This document shows positions 1 to 8,624 of a stretch of DNA of 22,095 nt, in pieces. Under the pieces are notes generated by a model. That model saw nothing but the letters and a program-made list of their open reading frames with translations. It made no database searches and was not told where the DNA came from. A program made the translations under genes and the position numbers. The DNA comes from Nereida sp965655635 (lineage in GTDB: Bacteria > Pseudomonadota > Alphaproteobacteria > Rhodobacterales > Rhodobacteraceae): the NCBI RefSeq assembly GCF_965655635.1, contig NZ_CBFHHE010000031.1, positions 1 through 22,095 on the forward strand, written 5' to 3'. How positions within the stretch are numbered: position 1 is the stretch's first letter; each line of letters begins with the position of its first letter.

Positions 1-974
1 GCCATTGCCTGTAGACGTGCTTCGGTGGATTTGACCGTGCGCATCGCAGGGTCAAAGCGGCGCATCATGAACTCCGCAAATGTCTGGCGACCACTAAAAC
101 GTTCTTCACGTAGCACATCAATCCGCTGGTTTACGATTGCTTCATAGGCGCCCGTCGCACCAAAGCGAAATGTTGACTTAGCGATCATATTTTCCAGCTC
201 TGCTGAAATCGTCAAAAGCTGCTGCAATGTGGTGTCCGCATCCACATTCGCATCGGTCATCGCACCGACCATCGAAGACAGATCCGCCTCCAAAGCGCCC
301 ATACGTGCACCCAACTGTTTGACTCGTGCCAGCCCCAGCATGGAGGCCGATTTATACATCTCAATCTCGCACAGGCGTTGCACGACACGGCCAATTCGGC
401 GGCTGCCCGTATCATCATCCGCAAAAATCGCGAACCGCATGTGCCCCGCCGGATCGATCCGGAAATCACCCGCAATAATTGCTGCGTCATCGAGCACGCG
501 GCTGACCGCAAGGCTTTCGGGGACAAACCAATCCTGCAGGTTTTTGACGATAACATCATCAGCAGGACGAGGCGCTATGTGAAAAAGAGCCGAAGTCAGC
601 CGCACACCGGGGGCTGCATCCAGCCAATCATTGGGAAACACATCGAATGCAACAGGATCAAACGCATTGCCCCGGTCGCTTTCCTCAAAAACCGTGTAGG
701 TCACAAATTCCGTATGCTGCTCCCACTTCAGAGTGAAGCGACCAATCTGGCCGTAAAAATGCGTCGCATCTGGGGGCGGGTGTGCTGCACCGTACCGATC
801 AAGCAAATCCACAAGATGGGCCCTGTCGGCACTTCGGTCCCGTGCAACAGCATTGGCCGGCTGCTTGATTGCCAGAAACACAGCCGTGCACGGCGCATCA
901 AGCGATGGAAAAGGGCGCGCGTGAAGTTCATTGGCCAAATCATAGCGCAATTGGTGGTCGGTGATCGGGGCCAT
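1..974 (-). CDS. DUF3422 family protein (partial, C-terminus outside window)
   Basis: The reverse strand is open from an ATG at 974 to the window edge (about 324 codons), so the end of the protein is missing. The N-terminus contains ELHARPFPSLDAPCTAVFLA followed by IKQP, which I recognise as the opening of the DUF3422 family. These proteins are about 420-430 residues long and end in membrane-spanning segments, which would lie beyond the window; the biochemical role is not known. The visible part is soluble-looking, with alpha/beta character and then a helical stretch (roughly residues 200-300, around SASMLGLARVKQLGARMGAL). The start is supported by TAGGA about 9 bases upstream. The gene lies downstream of pntA-pntB in the same direction, but a strong terminator separates them, so it is probably transcribed on its own. 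Family assignment is fairly sure; function is not assigned. Confidence 0.85.
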   Translation of the reverse strand, partial: MAPITDHQLRYDLANELHARPFPSLDAPCTAVFLAIKQPANAVARDRSADRAHLVDLLDRYGAAHPPPDATHFYGQIGRFTLKWEQHTEFVTYTVFEESDRGNAFDPVAFDVFPNDWLDAAPGVRLTSALFHIAPRPADDVIVKNLQDWFVPESLAVSRVLDDAAIIAGDFRIDPAGHMRFAIFADDDTGSRRIGRVVQRLCEIEMYKSASMLGLARVKQLGARMGALEADLSSMVGAMTDANVDADTTLQQLLTISAELENMIAKSTFRFGATGAYEAIVNQRIDVLREERFSGRQTFAEFMMRRFDPAMRTVKSTEARLQAM

Positions 975-1121
975 TGGGTCTGTCCTAGTTAGTTGCTAGT
1001 CAACGTAGGAGGATTGCGCCTGTTCGCAAACAGAAAAACCCCTTTATTTTCAACAATCTCAGTCTACGAATGTATGCACTTTGGCATATCGGAACGTTTT
1101 GCGGCCTCCCGTGGGCAAAGA

Positions 1122-1156
1122 AAAAGCCGCGCTCCAAATGGCGGAACGCGGCTTTT
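1122..1156 (-). terminator. Intrinsic terminator of the pntA-pntB operon
   Basis: Perfect 10-base arms AAAAGCCGCG (1122-1131) and CGCGGCTTTT (1147-1156) flank a 15-base interior that can pair four more positions (one of them G-T). On the reverse strand the stem is followed by a run of T (TTTTT, 1125-1121). It starts about 22 bases past the pntB stop, as expected for a rho-independent terminator of this operon. Confidence 0.9.
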
Positions 1157-1178
1157 GTCATTTTAAATCGTTCAAAGA

Positions 1179-2612
1179 TCAGTCGATCATTGGCAACAGT
1201 TTATCCAAGGATTGCTTGGCGTCACCGTAGAACATCCGTGTGTTTTCTTTGAAGAAGAGCGGATTTTCGATACCAGAATAACCAGTGCCCTGCCCGCGCT
1301 TGCTGACAACCACTTGTTTGGCTTTCCAGCATTCCAACACAGGCATGCCTGCGATTGGGCTGTTGGGGTCGTCTTGCGCCGCCGGATTGACGATATCGTT
1401 TGAGCCGATCACGATCGCAACATCTGTTTCAGGGAAGTCGTCGTTGATTTCATCCATTTCCAAAACGATGTCGTAAGGCACTTTGGCTTCAGCCAAGAGG
1501 ACGTTCATATGCCCGGGCAAACGGCCCGCCACAGGGTGGATCGCAAAGCGAACGTTCTTGCCTTTGGCGCGCAACTTACGCACCAACTCGCTGACCGTTT
1601 GTTGGGCCTGCGCAACTGCCATACCGTAGCCTGGGATGATCACGATACTGTCTGCGTCGTTCAATGCAGCCGCTACACCGTCGGCCTCAATTGCGATTTG
1701 CTCACCTTCGACTGCCATCTGCTCACCTGCGGGGCCACCGAAGCCGCCCAAGATGACCGAGATAAAGCTACGGTTCATCGCTTTGCACATGATGTAAGAC
1801 AAGATCGCACCAGACGAGCCAACAAGCGCACCCACAACGATCAAGAGGTCATTGCCAAGTGAGAAGCCAATCGCGGCAGCTGCCCAACCTGAATAGGAGT
1901 TGAGCATTGAAACAACGACCGGCATGTCAGCACCGCCAATACCCATGATCAAGTGATAGCCGATGAAAAGCGCCAGCAACGTCACCAGCACCAACATGAA
2001 CATGCCGCCACCGTTGAAATACATGATCGCGAACAGCACAGACAGCGACGCAGCACCCGCATTCAACATGTGCCCCCCGGGCAATTTGGTCGCGGATGTA
2101 TCCACCCGCCCCGCAAGCTTGCCGTAAGCAATGACCGAGCCTGTGAACGTCACTGCCCCAATGAAGATGCCCAAGACCAACTCAACACGTAAGATTGAGA
2201 CCTCGACAGATGACTTTTTGGCCAAAAGCGCTGCAAAACCCTCAAGGCCTTTTTTAGCGGTGTAATCCATTGCCAAGACGCGGGTCAGTTCAATATCGGC
2301 GTTAAAGCCCACGAATACCGCAGCCAGACCAACAAGGCTGTGCATTGCAGCAACCAATTCGGGCATCTGTGTCATTTGCACTTTGGTTGCGAGTTGATAG
2401 CCAATCGCGCCACCTGCTGCGATCAAAATGATCGACAGCGCCCAGTAGCCTGACCCCGGCCCGATGAGCGTTGCAAAGACCGCAAGCGCCATGCCGACGA
2501 TGCCATACCATACCGCGCGCTTGGCGCTTTCTTGACCCGATAGTCCCCCAAGGCTGAGGATGAACAAAACGGCCGCGACGACGTATGCCGCTGTTGTGAA
2601 ACCATATTCCAT
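1179..2612 (-). CDS. pntB: NAD(P)(+) transhydrogenase (Re/Si-specific) subunit beta
   Basis: Beta subunit of the proton-translocating transhydrogenase, which uses the proton gradient to drive hydride transfer from NADH to NADP+ in the inner membrane. The 477-residue protein fits the family length. Residues 1-270 are a series of membrane helices, with MHSLVGLAA placing His91 at the position of the proton-path histidine of the E. coli protein. Residues about 290-477 form the NADP(H)-binding domain III, with IIPGYGMAVAQAQ (326-338) and VIGSNDIVNPAAQDDPNSPI (401-420). The start chosen is the ATG at 2612 (protein begins MEYGFTT), preceded by AGAGGG; an upstream in-frame ATG at 2678 lies inside pntA and gives an unlikely extension. 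It follows pntA by 13 bases, so the two are co-transcribed, and the operon ends at the terminator at 1122-1156. Confidence 0.97.
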   Translation of the reverse strand: MEYGFTTAAYVVAAVLFILSLGGLSGQESAKRAVWYGIVGMALAVFATLIGPGSGYWALSIILIAAGGAIGYQLATKVQMTQMPELVAAMHSLVGLAAVFVGFNADIELTRVLAMDYTAKKGLEGFAALLAKKSSVEVSILRVELVLGIFIGAVTFTGSVIAYGKLAGRVDTSATKLPGGHMLNAGAASLSVLFAIMYFNGGGMFMLVLVTLLALFIGYHLIMGIGGADMPVVVSMLNSYSGWAAAAIGFSLGNDLLIVVGALVGSSGAILSYIMCKAMNRSFISVILGGFGGPAGEQMAVEGEQIAIEADGVAAALNDADSIVIIPGYGMAVAQAQQTVSELVRKLRAKGKNVRFAIHPVAGRLPGHMNVLLAEAKVPYDIVLEMDEINDDFPETDVAIVIGSNDIVNPAAQDDPNSPIAGMPVLECWKAKQVVVSKRGQGTGYSGIENPLFFKENTRMFYGDAKQSLDKLLPMID

Positions 2613-2625
2613 GTCTCTAACCCTC

Positions 2626-4200
2626 TTAAGATTTCTGGAACATGGCAAGCATGCGCCGTGTGACGAGGAACCCGCCAAAAATATTAATGCCAGTCATAAA
2701 GACCGCCAGCGCACCAAGCACCACAACGATGCCAGACGTCGATCCTATTTGCGTCAAAGCGCCCAAGATGATGATCGACGAAATCGCATTGGTCACCGCC
2801 ATGAGCGGCGTGTGAAGCGAGTGCGATACATTCCAGATCACTTGGAAGCCCACAAAGACCGAAAGCACAAACACAATGAAGTGCTGCATAAAGCTGGCTG
2901 GCGCGACAAGACCAATCGCCAATAGCAAAGCACCACCGGCAGCCAAAAGGCCAACCTGGGTTTTGGTTTGCTTTTTAAACGCTTCGGTCTCAAGCGCGCG
3001 TTTTTCGTCCGCAGTAAGCTCTTTGATCGGTTCTTTCTTTTGAACCGCAATCGCGGCCACTTTTGGTGGGGGCGGCGGGAACGTGACCTCACTTGCGTGA
3101 GCAACAGTTGCACCGCGGATCACATCGTCGTCCATATCATGAACAATCACACCGTCTTTTTCAGGGGTGAGATCCGTCAGCATGTGGCGGATGTTCGTTG
3201 AATAAAGCGTCGAAGATTGAGCAGCCATTTGGCTTGGGAAATCCGTGTAGCCAATGATGATTACGCCGTTGTCGGAAACGATCTTCTCGTCCATGACGGT
3301 CAACTCACAGTTGCCGCCCTTCTCTGCCGCCAAGTCAACAATGACAGACCCGGGCTTCATCATCTCAACCATGTCTTTAGTCCACAAAAGTGGCGCCGCG
3401 CGGTTGGGGATCAGAGCAGTCGTAATAACGATGTCGATATCAGGAGCGATCTCGCGGAACTTCTCAAGCTGCTTTACTTGGAATTCGGGCGATGAGGGCG
3501 GCGCGTAACCGCCTGTTTCTGCGCCATCGGGCAATTCGCTGTCGTCGAATTCAAGGAAGACAAACTCAGCGCCCATGCTCTCGATCTGCTCTGCCACTTC
3601 GGGGCGCACGTCGAACGCGTAAGTAATGGCGCCAAGCGAAGTGGACGTCCCGATCGCGGCCAAACCTGCAACACCTGCGCCCACAACTAAGACTTTTGCG
3701 GGCGGCACTTTACCAGCAGCCGTGACCTGACCTGTGAAAAATCGGCCAAAGTTGTTACCCGCTTCAATAACCGCGCGGTAGCCTGCGATGTTGGCCATTG
3801 AACTGAGCGCGTCCATTTTCTGCGCGCGGCTGATGCGCGGCACCATATCCATGGCGATGACGCTTGAGCCTTTCTTGGCCAAGCTCTTCATCAACTTTTC
3901 GTTTGCTGCCGGATAGAAGAACGAGATCAGCGTTTTTTCCGCGCTCAATCGTTTGGCTTCTGTATCAGAGGGCGGACGTACCTTGACGATCACGTCGGCA
4001 GCTTTCCACAGCGCCGCTGCGGTTTTCACCACCTCGACACCTGCAGTCGCATACGCGTCGTCAGAGAACCCCGCAGCTGCGCCGGCCCCCGTCTCGATCA
4101 CGCACGAATGCCCAAGTTTCTGCAACTGGAGCGCGCTATCGGGCGTCATTGCGACCCGGGCTTCGCCCTCAAAAGTTTCTTTTGGTGCGCCAATTATCAT
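2626..4200 (-). CDS. pntA: NAD(P)(+) transhydrogenase (Re/Si-specific) subunit alpha, fused form
   Basis: Alpha subunit of the membrane transhydrogenase, carrying the NAD(H)-binding domain I. At 524 residues it is the single-chain form, with the soluble domain and the short membrane part together; some relatives split these into pntAA and pntAB. Visible signs are the start MIIGAPKETFEGEARVAMTP, the conserved PRISRAQKMDALSSMANIAG (121-140), and the dinucleotide fold VLVVGAGVAGLAAIG (170-184, GAGVAG at 174-179). A proline-rich and then charged linker (about residues 370-415) leads to four hydrophobic segments (about 418-515). The ATG at 4200 has GAAGGGAAA about 6-8 bases upstream. It is the first gene of the pntA-pntB operon. 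The 208-base region shared with the divergent acetyltransferase gene should hold both promoters; it contains a TTGACA on the reverse strand (4323-4318), but I see no good partner -10 box. Confidence 0.97.
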   Translation of the reverse strand: MIIGAPKETFEGEARVAMTPDSALQLQKLGHSCVIETGAGAAAGFSDDAYATAGVEVVKTAAALWKAADVIVKVRPPSDTEAKRLSAEKTLISFFYPAANEKLMKSLAKKGSSVIAMDMVPRISRAQKMDALSSMANIAGYRAVIEAGNNFGRFFTGQVTAAGKVPPAKVLVVGAGVAGLAAIGTSTSLGAITYAFDVRPEVAEQIESMGAEFVFLEFDDSELPDGAETGGYAPPSSPEFQVKQLEKFREIAPDIDIVITTALIPNRAAPLLWTKDMVEMMKPGSVIVDLAAEKGGNCELTVMDEKIVSDNGVIIIGYTDFPSQMAAQSSTLYSTNIRHMLTDLTPEKDGVIVHDMDDDVIRGATVAHASEVTFPPPPPKVAAIAVQKKEPIKELTADEKRALETEAFKKQTKTQVGLLAAGGALLLAIGLVAPASFMQHFIVFVLSVFVGFQVIWNVSHSLHTPLMAVTNAISSIIILGALTQIGSTSGIVVVLGALAVFMTGINIFGGFLVTRRMLAMFQKS

Positions 4201-4408
4201 CTGGTGCGTTTCCCTTCAGTAAGATTTATGACCCTAACCTAATACGCTGAGTCCATTTGGCACTACCCATTGAAATAATATTGCGCAAGAGATGTGCGCG
4301 CTAACAGTGCTGTGATGTGTCAAATTAGTGCACCAGCGGCTATTTGTTAAACTCCTAAGGGCCCAGTTACGTACGATTTAGACTGCCAAAATCTTTCTGA
4401 AAGACGCC

Positions 4409-4858
4409 GTGATTAAGATCAAAAATATCCAAGATACGGACGCCGCAGCGTGTTACGACGTGTTTTATCACGCCGTTCACGAAGGCGCGCAGCCTGCTTA
4501 TTCTGCACCGCAACGGCACGCTTGGGCGCCATTCAAAGAAATGCCTCTGGGATTCGCACACGCACTTCAAGCCCCGTGCGCCCTAATGGCAGTCACGGAC
4601 CAGATCGTTGGTTTCATAACAGTATTACAGGACGGCTATCTGGATTTGCTCTTTGTAGCCCCCGACCATCACCGCCAAGGTGTGGCCACAGTGCTTTACG
4701 AAAGCGTCTTACTGCAAACAAAAGGTCCACTTTATACTGAGGCAAGCCACTTATCGCGGCCATTCTTTTTGCACCACGGCTGGCGCGAAATCACCCCGCA
4801 ACGGGTGGAAAAGCGTGGGGTGGGGATGACCAATTTTGTGATGGAGCTAAGTCGTTAA
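4409..4858 (+). CDS. GNAT family N-acetyltransferase
   Basis: A 149-residue protein of the GNAT fold, which transfers an acetyl group from acetyl-CoA to an amine; the substrate cannot be read from sequence. The core signature is LDLLFVAPDHHRQGVATVLY (about residues 78-97), a strand followed by the acyl-CoA pyrophosphate-binding loop with the Q/RxxGxG/A pattern (RQGVAT). The C-terminal stretch FFLHHGWREITPQ is the usual aromatic segment before the last strand in this family. The start is a GTG at 4409 with GAAAGA about 6 bases before it; no in-frame ATG nearby fits better. It is transcribed away from pntA and converges with the amidotransferase gene, with only 3 bases between the two stops. 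It looks like a single-gene unit. Confidence 0.85.
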   Translation: MIKIKNIQDTDAAACYDVFYHAVHEGAQPAYSAPQRHAWAPFKEMPLGFAHALQAPCALMAVTDQIVGFITVLQDGYLDLLFVAPDHHRQGVATVLYESVLLQTKGPLYTEASHLSRPFFLHHGWREITPQRVEKRGVGMTNFVMELSR

Positions 4859-4861
4859 TTC

Positions 4862-5614
4862 CTAACGCTCTGCGCGGTATGCGCGTGCCGCATCCCCAAA
4901 CGCTGCAAACAAAGGCTTCGAAACTGCGTCTTTGTCCGCTTGATATTCCGGATGCCATTGAACTGACAACGTAAAGCCCCTGGCATCTTTGATATAAGTG
5001 GCCTCCGGCGTTCCATCAGGCGCCCAACCATCAACGACAATCCTGTCACCCGCGGTTTTGATCCCCTGCCCGTGCAACGAATTGGTCATGACCTTGGCCC
5101 GCCCCATCAGCTTTGCAAACGGGCCACCTTCCGTGAACGTCACTTCGTGGCGCATCGCAAACTTTTCTTCGAGAGAACCGTCAGGCGGCATTCGGTGGTT
5201 ATCGCGCCCCTCCAGATCACGGATCTCAGGGTGAAGCGTGCCGCCCATGGCCACGTTTACTTCCTGAAACCCACGGCAAATCCCCAAGATCGGCAGGCCT
5301 GCTTCAACACACGCCCGAATAAGCGGCAAAGCAATCCGGTCACGACATCTGTCAAAAGTGCCATGGGCAGGTGTTTCCGCCTCACCGTATTCTTCCGGGT
5401 GCACGTTGGGCCGCCCACCGGTGAACACAAAGCCGTCGCAGGTCGCCATCAGGTCATCGACAGTGACGTGCTCCGGATCAGATGGGACAATCAACGGCAA
5501 GCCAACAGACACACGGGCAACAGCTTCGCAAGTCATCGCGCCCGCCGCATGTGCAGGATACTGATCATTGATCAGATACGAGTTACCGATAACCCCAATC
5601 ACTGGACGTTGCAT
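4862..5614 (-). CDS. Gamma-glutamyl-gamma-aminobutyrate hydrolase family protein (class I glutamine amidotransferase-like)
   Basis: A 250-residue peptidase C26 protein related to PuuD, which cleaves gamma-glutamyl-GABA to glutamate and GABA in putrescine breakdown. The catalytic residues are visible: nucleophile Cys113 in GICRGFQEVNVAMGGTLHPE, and His221 with Glu223 in SVQWHPEY. The N-terminal PVIGVIGNSY and the FTGGRPNVHPEEY segment also fit the family. The start chosen is the ATG at 5614 with GAGAGGG seven or so bases upstream; a longer reading from 5686 adds a stretch without family resemblance. No other putrescine (puu) gene is beside it, so the exact substrate is uncertain; other members of C26 act on different gamma-glutamyl compounds. 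It lies 135 bases downstream of glcG in the same direction and probably has its own promoter. Confidence 0.88.
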   Translation of the reverse strand: MQRPVIGVIGNSYLINDQYPAHAAGAMTCEAVARVSVGLPLIVPSDPEHVTVDDLMATCDGFVFTGGRPNVHPEEYGEAETPAHGTFDRCRDRIALPLIRACVEAGLPILGICRGFQEVNVAMGGTLHPEIRDLEGRDNHRMPPDGSLEEKFAMRHEVTFTEGGPFAKLMGRAKVMTNSLHGQGIKTAGDRIVVDGWAPDGTPEATYIKDARGFTLSVQWHPEYQADKDAVSKPLFAAFGDAARAYRAER

Positions 5615-5725
5615 AGAATCCCTCTCGTTGATGCGTACGTTTACTTTAGTTACAAAACCGCAAAGCGAAAGATAATGAACGCACAAGCACCTCTGCCTGC
5701 ACGCTCATTTCATTTTACGTCATAT

Positions 5726-5738
5726 GGGGCTTGGCCCC
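5726..5738 (-). repeat. Short hairpin downstream of glcG
   Basis: GGGGC-TTG-GCCCC is a perfect 5-base stem 12 bases beyond the glcG stop. On the reverse strand no T-run follows it, so it is at best a weak terminator or a 3' end stabiliser for the glcB-glcG transcript. It may also be chance. Confidence 0.3.
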
Positions 5739-5749
5739 TTCGATGTGCG

Positions 5750-6178
5750 TTAGATTTCGCCCTCGAGCTGCGCCAGCGCAAGGCCTGCCAATGCGGCCTC
5801 TGCATCATTGTCAGATGTATCGCCTGTGACACCAACAGCACCAATAACGGCGCCTTTTTTGTCGCGCACCAAAACGCCGCCCGGAACAGGAACAACCTGA
5901 CCGCCGTAAACACCGTTAACCGCGGCCATGAAATACGCCTGCTGTTCTGCACGCGCCATCTGAGCTGTGCCTGCCATGCCAAGCATGACAGCGCCGTAGG
6001 CTTTGCCCTGCGCGATGGCAAAACGACCTGGTGCCGCACCATCTTCACGCTCGAACGCTTTGACGTGACCGCCAGCATCCAAAACGATGACAGAAAGCGG
6101 CTTCAGCTCCATCTCGCGGCCCTTGGCAAAAGTGCCTTTGATGATTTGACGTGCTTTACGAATTGAAATCTCAGCCAT
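5750..6178 (-). CDS. glcG: GlcG/HbpS family heme-binding protein
   Basis: A 142-residue protein of the GlcG/HbpS family (the old DUF336). The family pattern is clear: LSVIVLDAGGHVKAFEREDG (28-47), AIAQGKAYGAVMLGM, then GGVLVRDKKGAVIGAVGVTG near the C-terminus. Members form small oligomers and some bind heme; in glycolate-utilisation operons GlcG sits beside the glycolate oxidase and malate synthase genes, but its exact role there is not settled. No signal peptide is visible, so it should be cytoplasmic. The ATG at 6178 has AGGAG about 7 bases upstream. It lies 19 bases after the glcB stop, so the two form one transcription unit. The genomic link with malate synthase G supports naming it glcG rather than a generic heme-binding protein. 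Confidence 0.9.
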   Translation of the reverse strand: MAEISIRKARQIIKGTFAKGREMELKPLSVIVLDAGGHVKAFEREDGAAPGRFAIAQGKAYGAVMLGMAGTAQMARAEQQAYFMAAVNGVYGGQVVPVPGGVLVRDKKGAVIGAVGVTGDTSDNDAEAALAGLALAQLEGEI

Positions 6179-6197
6179 TTGTCAGGCTCCTGTTCTT

Positions 6198-8357
6198 TTA
6201 TTGAGTTTCTTTAAGATCGAGACGGCGCGCGTGGAGAACCGGCTCTGTGTAGCCGGATGGCTGTTTCGTTCCTTCAAATACCAGCTCGCATGCAGCGTTG
6301 AAAGCAACACCATCAAAGTCGGGTGCCATCGGGATATAGGACGCATCATTTGCGTTTTGTCCGTCAACCACAGCCGCCATTTTGCGCAGCGCATCCATGA
6401 CGCGGTCACGGCTTACAACGCCGTGATGCAACCAGTTTGCAAGCGCTTGGCTGGAAATACGGCATGTTGCACGGTCTTCCATCAGGCCCACGTCATTAAT
6501 GTCTGGCACTTTTGAACACCCAACGCCTTGATCGACCCACCGCACAACATATCCCAAAATACCTTGGGCGTTGTTTTCGATCTCCTGCTGAATTTGCTCT
6601 GCGCTCCATTGGGTGCTGTCAGCCACTGGAATGGTCAACAGATCAGCTAATGTGCCGCGCGCACCGCCAGCTTTCAGATCAACTTGCACCGCAAAAACAT
6701 CTACGTGGTGGTAGTGCGTCGCGTGCAACGTCGCAGCCGTTGGAGATGGAACCCAAGCGCAGTTTGCACCTGATTTTGGGTGACCGATCTTGGCATCCAT
6801 CATGTCTGCCATGCGATCCGGCATCGCCCACATACCTTTGCCAATCTGCGCTTTACCCTGCAGGCCACAAGCCAAACCGATATCCACGTTGCGATCTTCA
6901 TAAGACGCGATCCACGGGGTAGCTTTCATATCGCCCTTCATCATGAACGGGCCTGCTTCCATAGATGTGTGAATTTCATCACCCGTACGGTCCAAGAAGC
7001 CAGTGTTGATAAACGCCACCCGGGATTTTGCAGCACGGATACATTCCTTCAGGTTCACTGATGTACGGCGCTCTTCATCCATAATGCCAAGCTTCACCGT
7101 GTTTTGCGGCAGCTCCAAGATGCTTTCGACGCGGGTGAAAATCTCGTCTGCAAAAGCAACTTCCGCGGGTCCGTGCATTTTAGGTTTCACAACATAAACC
7201 GAGCCGTGCAGCGAGTTACCGCCCCCACGCTTTAGATCATGCATCGCGATCAGCGTGGTGCACATCGCATCAAGCAAGCCTTCACCAATCTCGCTGCCGT
7301 TGGCATCCCGTACCGCGGGCGTAGTCATCAAGTGGCCAACGTTGCGCACCAACATCAACGCGCGCCCTTTCAAGGTCAGCACAGTACCGTCTTTTGCTGT
7401 GAACTCCAGATCATCAGCCAATACGCGGTCGAAAGACTTACCGCCCTTGCTTACAGCTTCGCGAAGATCGCCCTTCATCAAGCCGAGCCAGTTTTTGTAA
7501 ACCAGCGCTTTGTCCACACCATCCACGGCCGCCACGGAATCTTCGCAGTCCATGATGGTCGACAGTGCAGATTCCAAAATGACGTCGGCAATGTTTGCGG
7601 GATCAGTCTTGCCGATCTGATGCTCTGCATCGACCACAATGCGAATGTGCATGCCATTCTTCACAAGCAGAATTTCAGTCGGTGAGCCGTCCTTGTGACC
7701 TACAAATTGCGCGGGATCCGCAAGAGCCACTACGCCACCTGCGATCGCACAGCTTAACGCGCCACCCTCAACGTTCAGACCAGTCACATCTGACCATGAG
7801 CCGGTAGCAAGTGGCACTGCAACATCAAGATGTGCCTTGGCTTTTGCCACAACGCGCAATCCGCGCGCCTCATCATAGCCGCCCGCTGCAGGCAGGTCGC
7901 CCAAGGCATCAGTGCCATAGAATGCGTCATACAAGCTGCCCCACCGCGCGTTTGCGGCATTCAACGCAAAGCGTGCGTTGTTGATCGGCACAACCAACTG
8001 AGGACCCGCGATGCTTGCGATTTCAGGGTCCACATTCGCAGTTTCAATCGCAAAATCATCGCCCTCTGGTACAAGATAGCCGATCTCTGTCAAAAATTGC
8101 TGATAGGCTTGCGCATCATGGTCCGTTCCACGGCGCTCAATATGGTATGCATCGAGCTTTGCTTGGATGTCTGTGCGCTTGGCCAGAATCGCTGCATTCT
8201 TTGGGCCCATGTCGGCGATCAGGCCTGCGAGACCATCCCAGAATGTATCGGCATCAACGCCAGTACCCGGAAGGGCGGATGTTTCAAGAAATATCGCCAG
8301 TGTTTCGTCAACATCCAGCCCTGCTCGTTGCAAGCGGTTTTGGTTTGTGTCGGTCAT
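6198..8357 (-). CDS. glcB: Malate synthase G
   Basis: Condenses glyoxylate with acetyl-CoA and water to form malate and CoA, the assimilating step of glyoxylate from glycolate or the glyoxylate shunt; cytoplasmic and Mg2+-dependent. The 719 residues match isoform G (E. coli GlcB, 723). Motifs in order: LMLVRNVGHLMTTPA (335-348) with Arg338 at the catalytic position known from E. coli, IMDEERRTSVNLKECI (425-440) with metal-ligand acids, NTGFLDRTGDEIHTSMEAGP (451-470), and EDRATCRISSQALANWL near the C-terminus with the probable catalytic base Asp628. The start at 8357 is fixed by a strong AGGAGGG (8370-8364) six bases upstream; an in-frame upward extension to 8513 runs over the neighbouring DUF2256 gene and is not real. 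It is co-transcribed with glcG. No glcDEF genes are present in the window. Confidence 0.97.
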   Translation of the reverse strand: MTDTNQNRLQRAGLDVDETLAIFLETSALPGTGVDADTFWDGLAGLIADMGPKNAAILAKRTDIQAKLDAYHIERRGTDHDAQAYQQFLTEIGYLVPEGDDFAIETANVDPEIASIAGPQLVVPINNARFALNAANARWGSLYDAFYGTDALGDLPAAGGYDEARGLRVVAKAKAHLDVAVPLATGSWSDVTGLNVEGGALSCAIAGGVVALADPAQFVGHKDGSPTEILLVKNGMHIRIVVDAEHQIGKTDPANIADVILESALSTIMDCEDSVAAVDGVDKALVYKNWLGLMKGDLREAVSKGGKSFDRVLADDLEFTAKDGTVLTLKGRALMLVRNVGHLMTTPAVRDANGSEIGEGLLDAMCTTLIAMHDLKRGGGNSLHGSVYVVKPKMHGPAEVAFADEIFTRVESILELPQNTVKLGIMDEERRTSVNLKECIRAAKSRVAFINTGFLDRTGDEIHTSMEAGPFMMKGDMKATPWIASYEDRNVDIGLACGLQGKAQIGKGMWAMPDRMADMMDAKIGHPKSGANCAWVPSPTAATLHATHYHHVDVFAVQVDLKAGGARGTLADLLTIPVADSTQWSAEQIQQEIENNAQGILGYVVRWVDQGVGCSKVPDINDVGLMEDRATCRISSQALANWLHHGVVSRDRVMDALRKMAAVVDGQNANDASYIPMAPDFDGVAFNAACELVFEGTKQPSGYTEPVLHARRLDLKETQ

Positions 8358-8458
8358 GAGGTGCCCTCCTAGGCAAGTCATTAGAATTTCGGGTTGGCCG
8401 GACCCTGATGGATTGACGGCCCCTTCGCAAACGAGAAATATTGACTGTCGATTAAGTT

Positions 8459-8623
8459 TTACTTCACTGAACGTGGTTTTGACTTGGCATCGCGCCGACA
8501 CCGATCTGAGCAAAAACGGACCTCATCCCACACTTTTTCCCACTTTTTTCGCCAGTTAAATGGCAAACCACACTGTGCACATGATTTTGAGGGAAGGTCA
8601 GATTTCTTTCGCATTTTTGGCAT
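8459..8623 (-). CDS. DUF2256 domain-containing small zinc-ribbon-like protein
   Basis: A 54-codon reverse-strand gene read directly from the sequence. The protein begins MPKMRKKSDLPSKSCAQCGL and continues with PFNWRKKWEKVWDEVRFCSD and RCRRDAKSKPRSVK. Four cysteines in a C-x2-C (15, 18) and C-x3-C (38, 42) arrangement form a probable zinc site, and the WRKKW...VWDEV core is the signature I recognise for DUF2256. The function of the family is unknown; members are very small, basic and often found next to photolyase/cryptochrome genes (from memory). Here the link is extreme: the photolyase stop TGA, one base, then this ATG (TGATATG), implying translational coupling, and there is no clear ribosome binding site of its own. 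An internal ATG at 8614 is an alternative start. It is 101 bases upstream of glcB, where that operon's promoter should lie. Confidence 0.88.
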   Translation of the reverse strand: MPKMRKKSDLPSKSCAQCGLPFNWRKKWEKVWDEVRFCSDRCRRDAKSKPRSVK

Positions 8624-8624
8624 A

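Noticed and set aside
1070..1252. A 60-codon plus-strand ORF upstream of DUF3422
   Set aside because: It runs through the pntB terminator and into antisense of pntB, with no ribosome binding site or recognisable product.
4226..4270. A 14-residue leader-peptide-like ORF upstream of pntA
   Set aside because: It has no ribosome binding site, no repeated regulatory codons and no attenuator-like hairpin after it.
4295..4323. TTGACA on the reverse strand as the pntA promoter
   Set aside because: The -35 match is perfect but no acceptable -10 hexamer lies 16-18 bases downstream, so it is mentioned only within the pntA entry.
5072..6166. A 364-codon plus-strand open frame
   Set aside because: It runs antisense across the amidotransferase and glcG genes, both with clear family motifs and ribosome binding sites; its translation resembles nothing I know and it has no ribosome binding site.
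8391..8405. Possible GntR-type operator (GGGT...ACCC) upstream of glcB
   Set aside because: Only four bases on each arm match and the centre is asymmetric; it does not fit the GlcC/PdhR-type consensus I know.
8358..8513. N-terminal extension of malate synthase G
   Set aside because: The strong AGGAGGG fixes the start at 8357, the extension has no family similarity, and it overlaps the DUF2256 gene and the expected promoter region.
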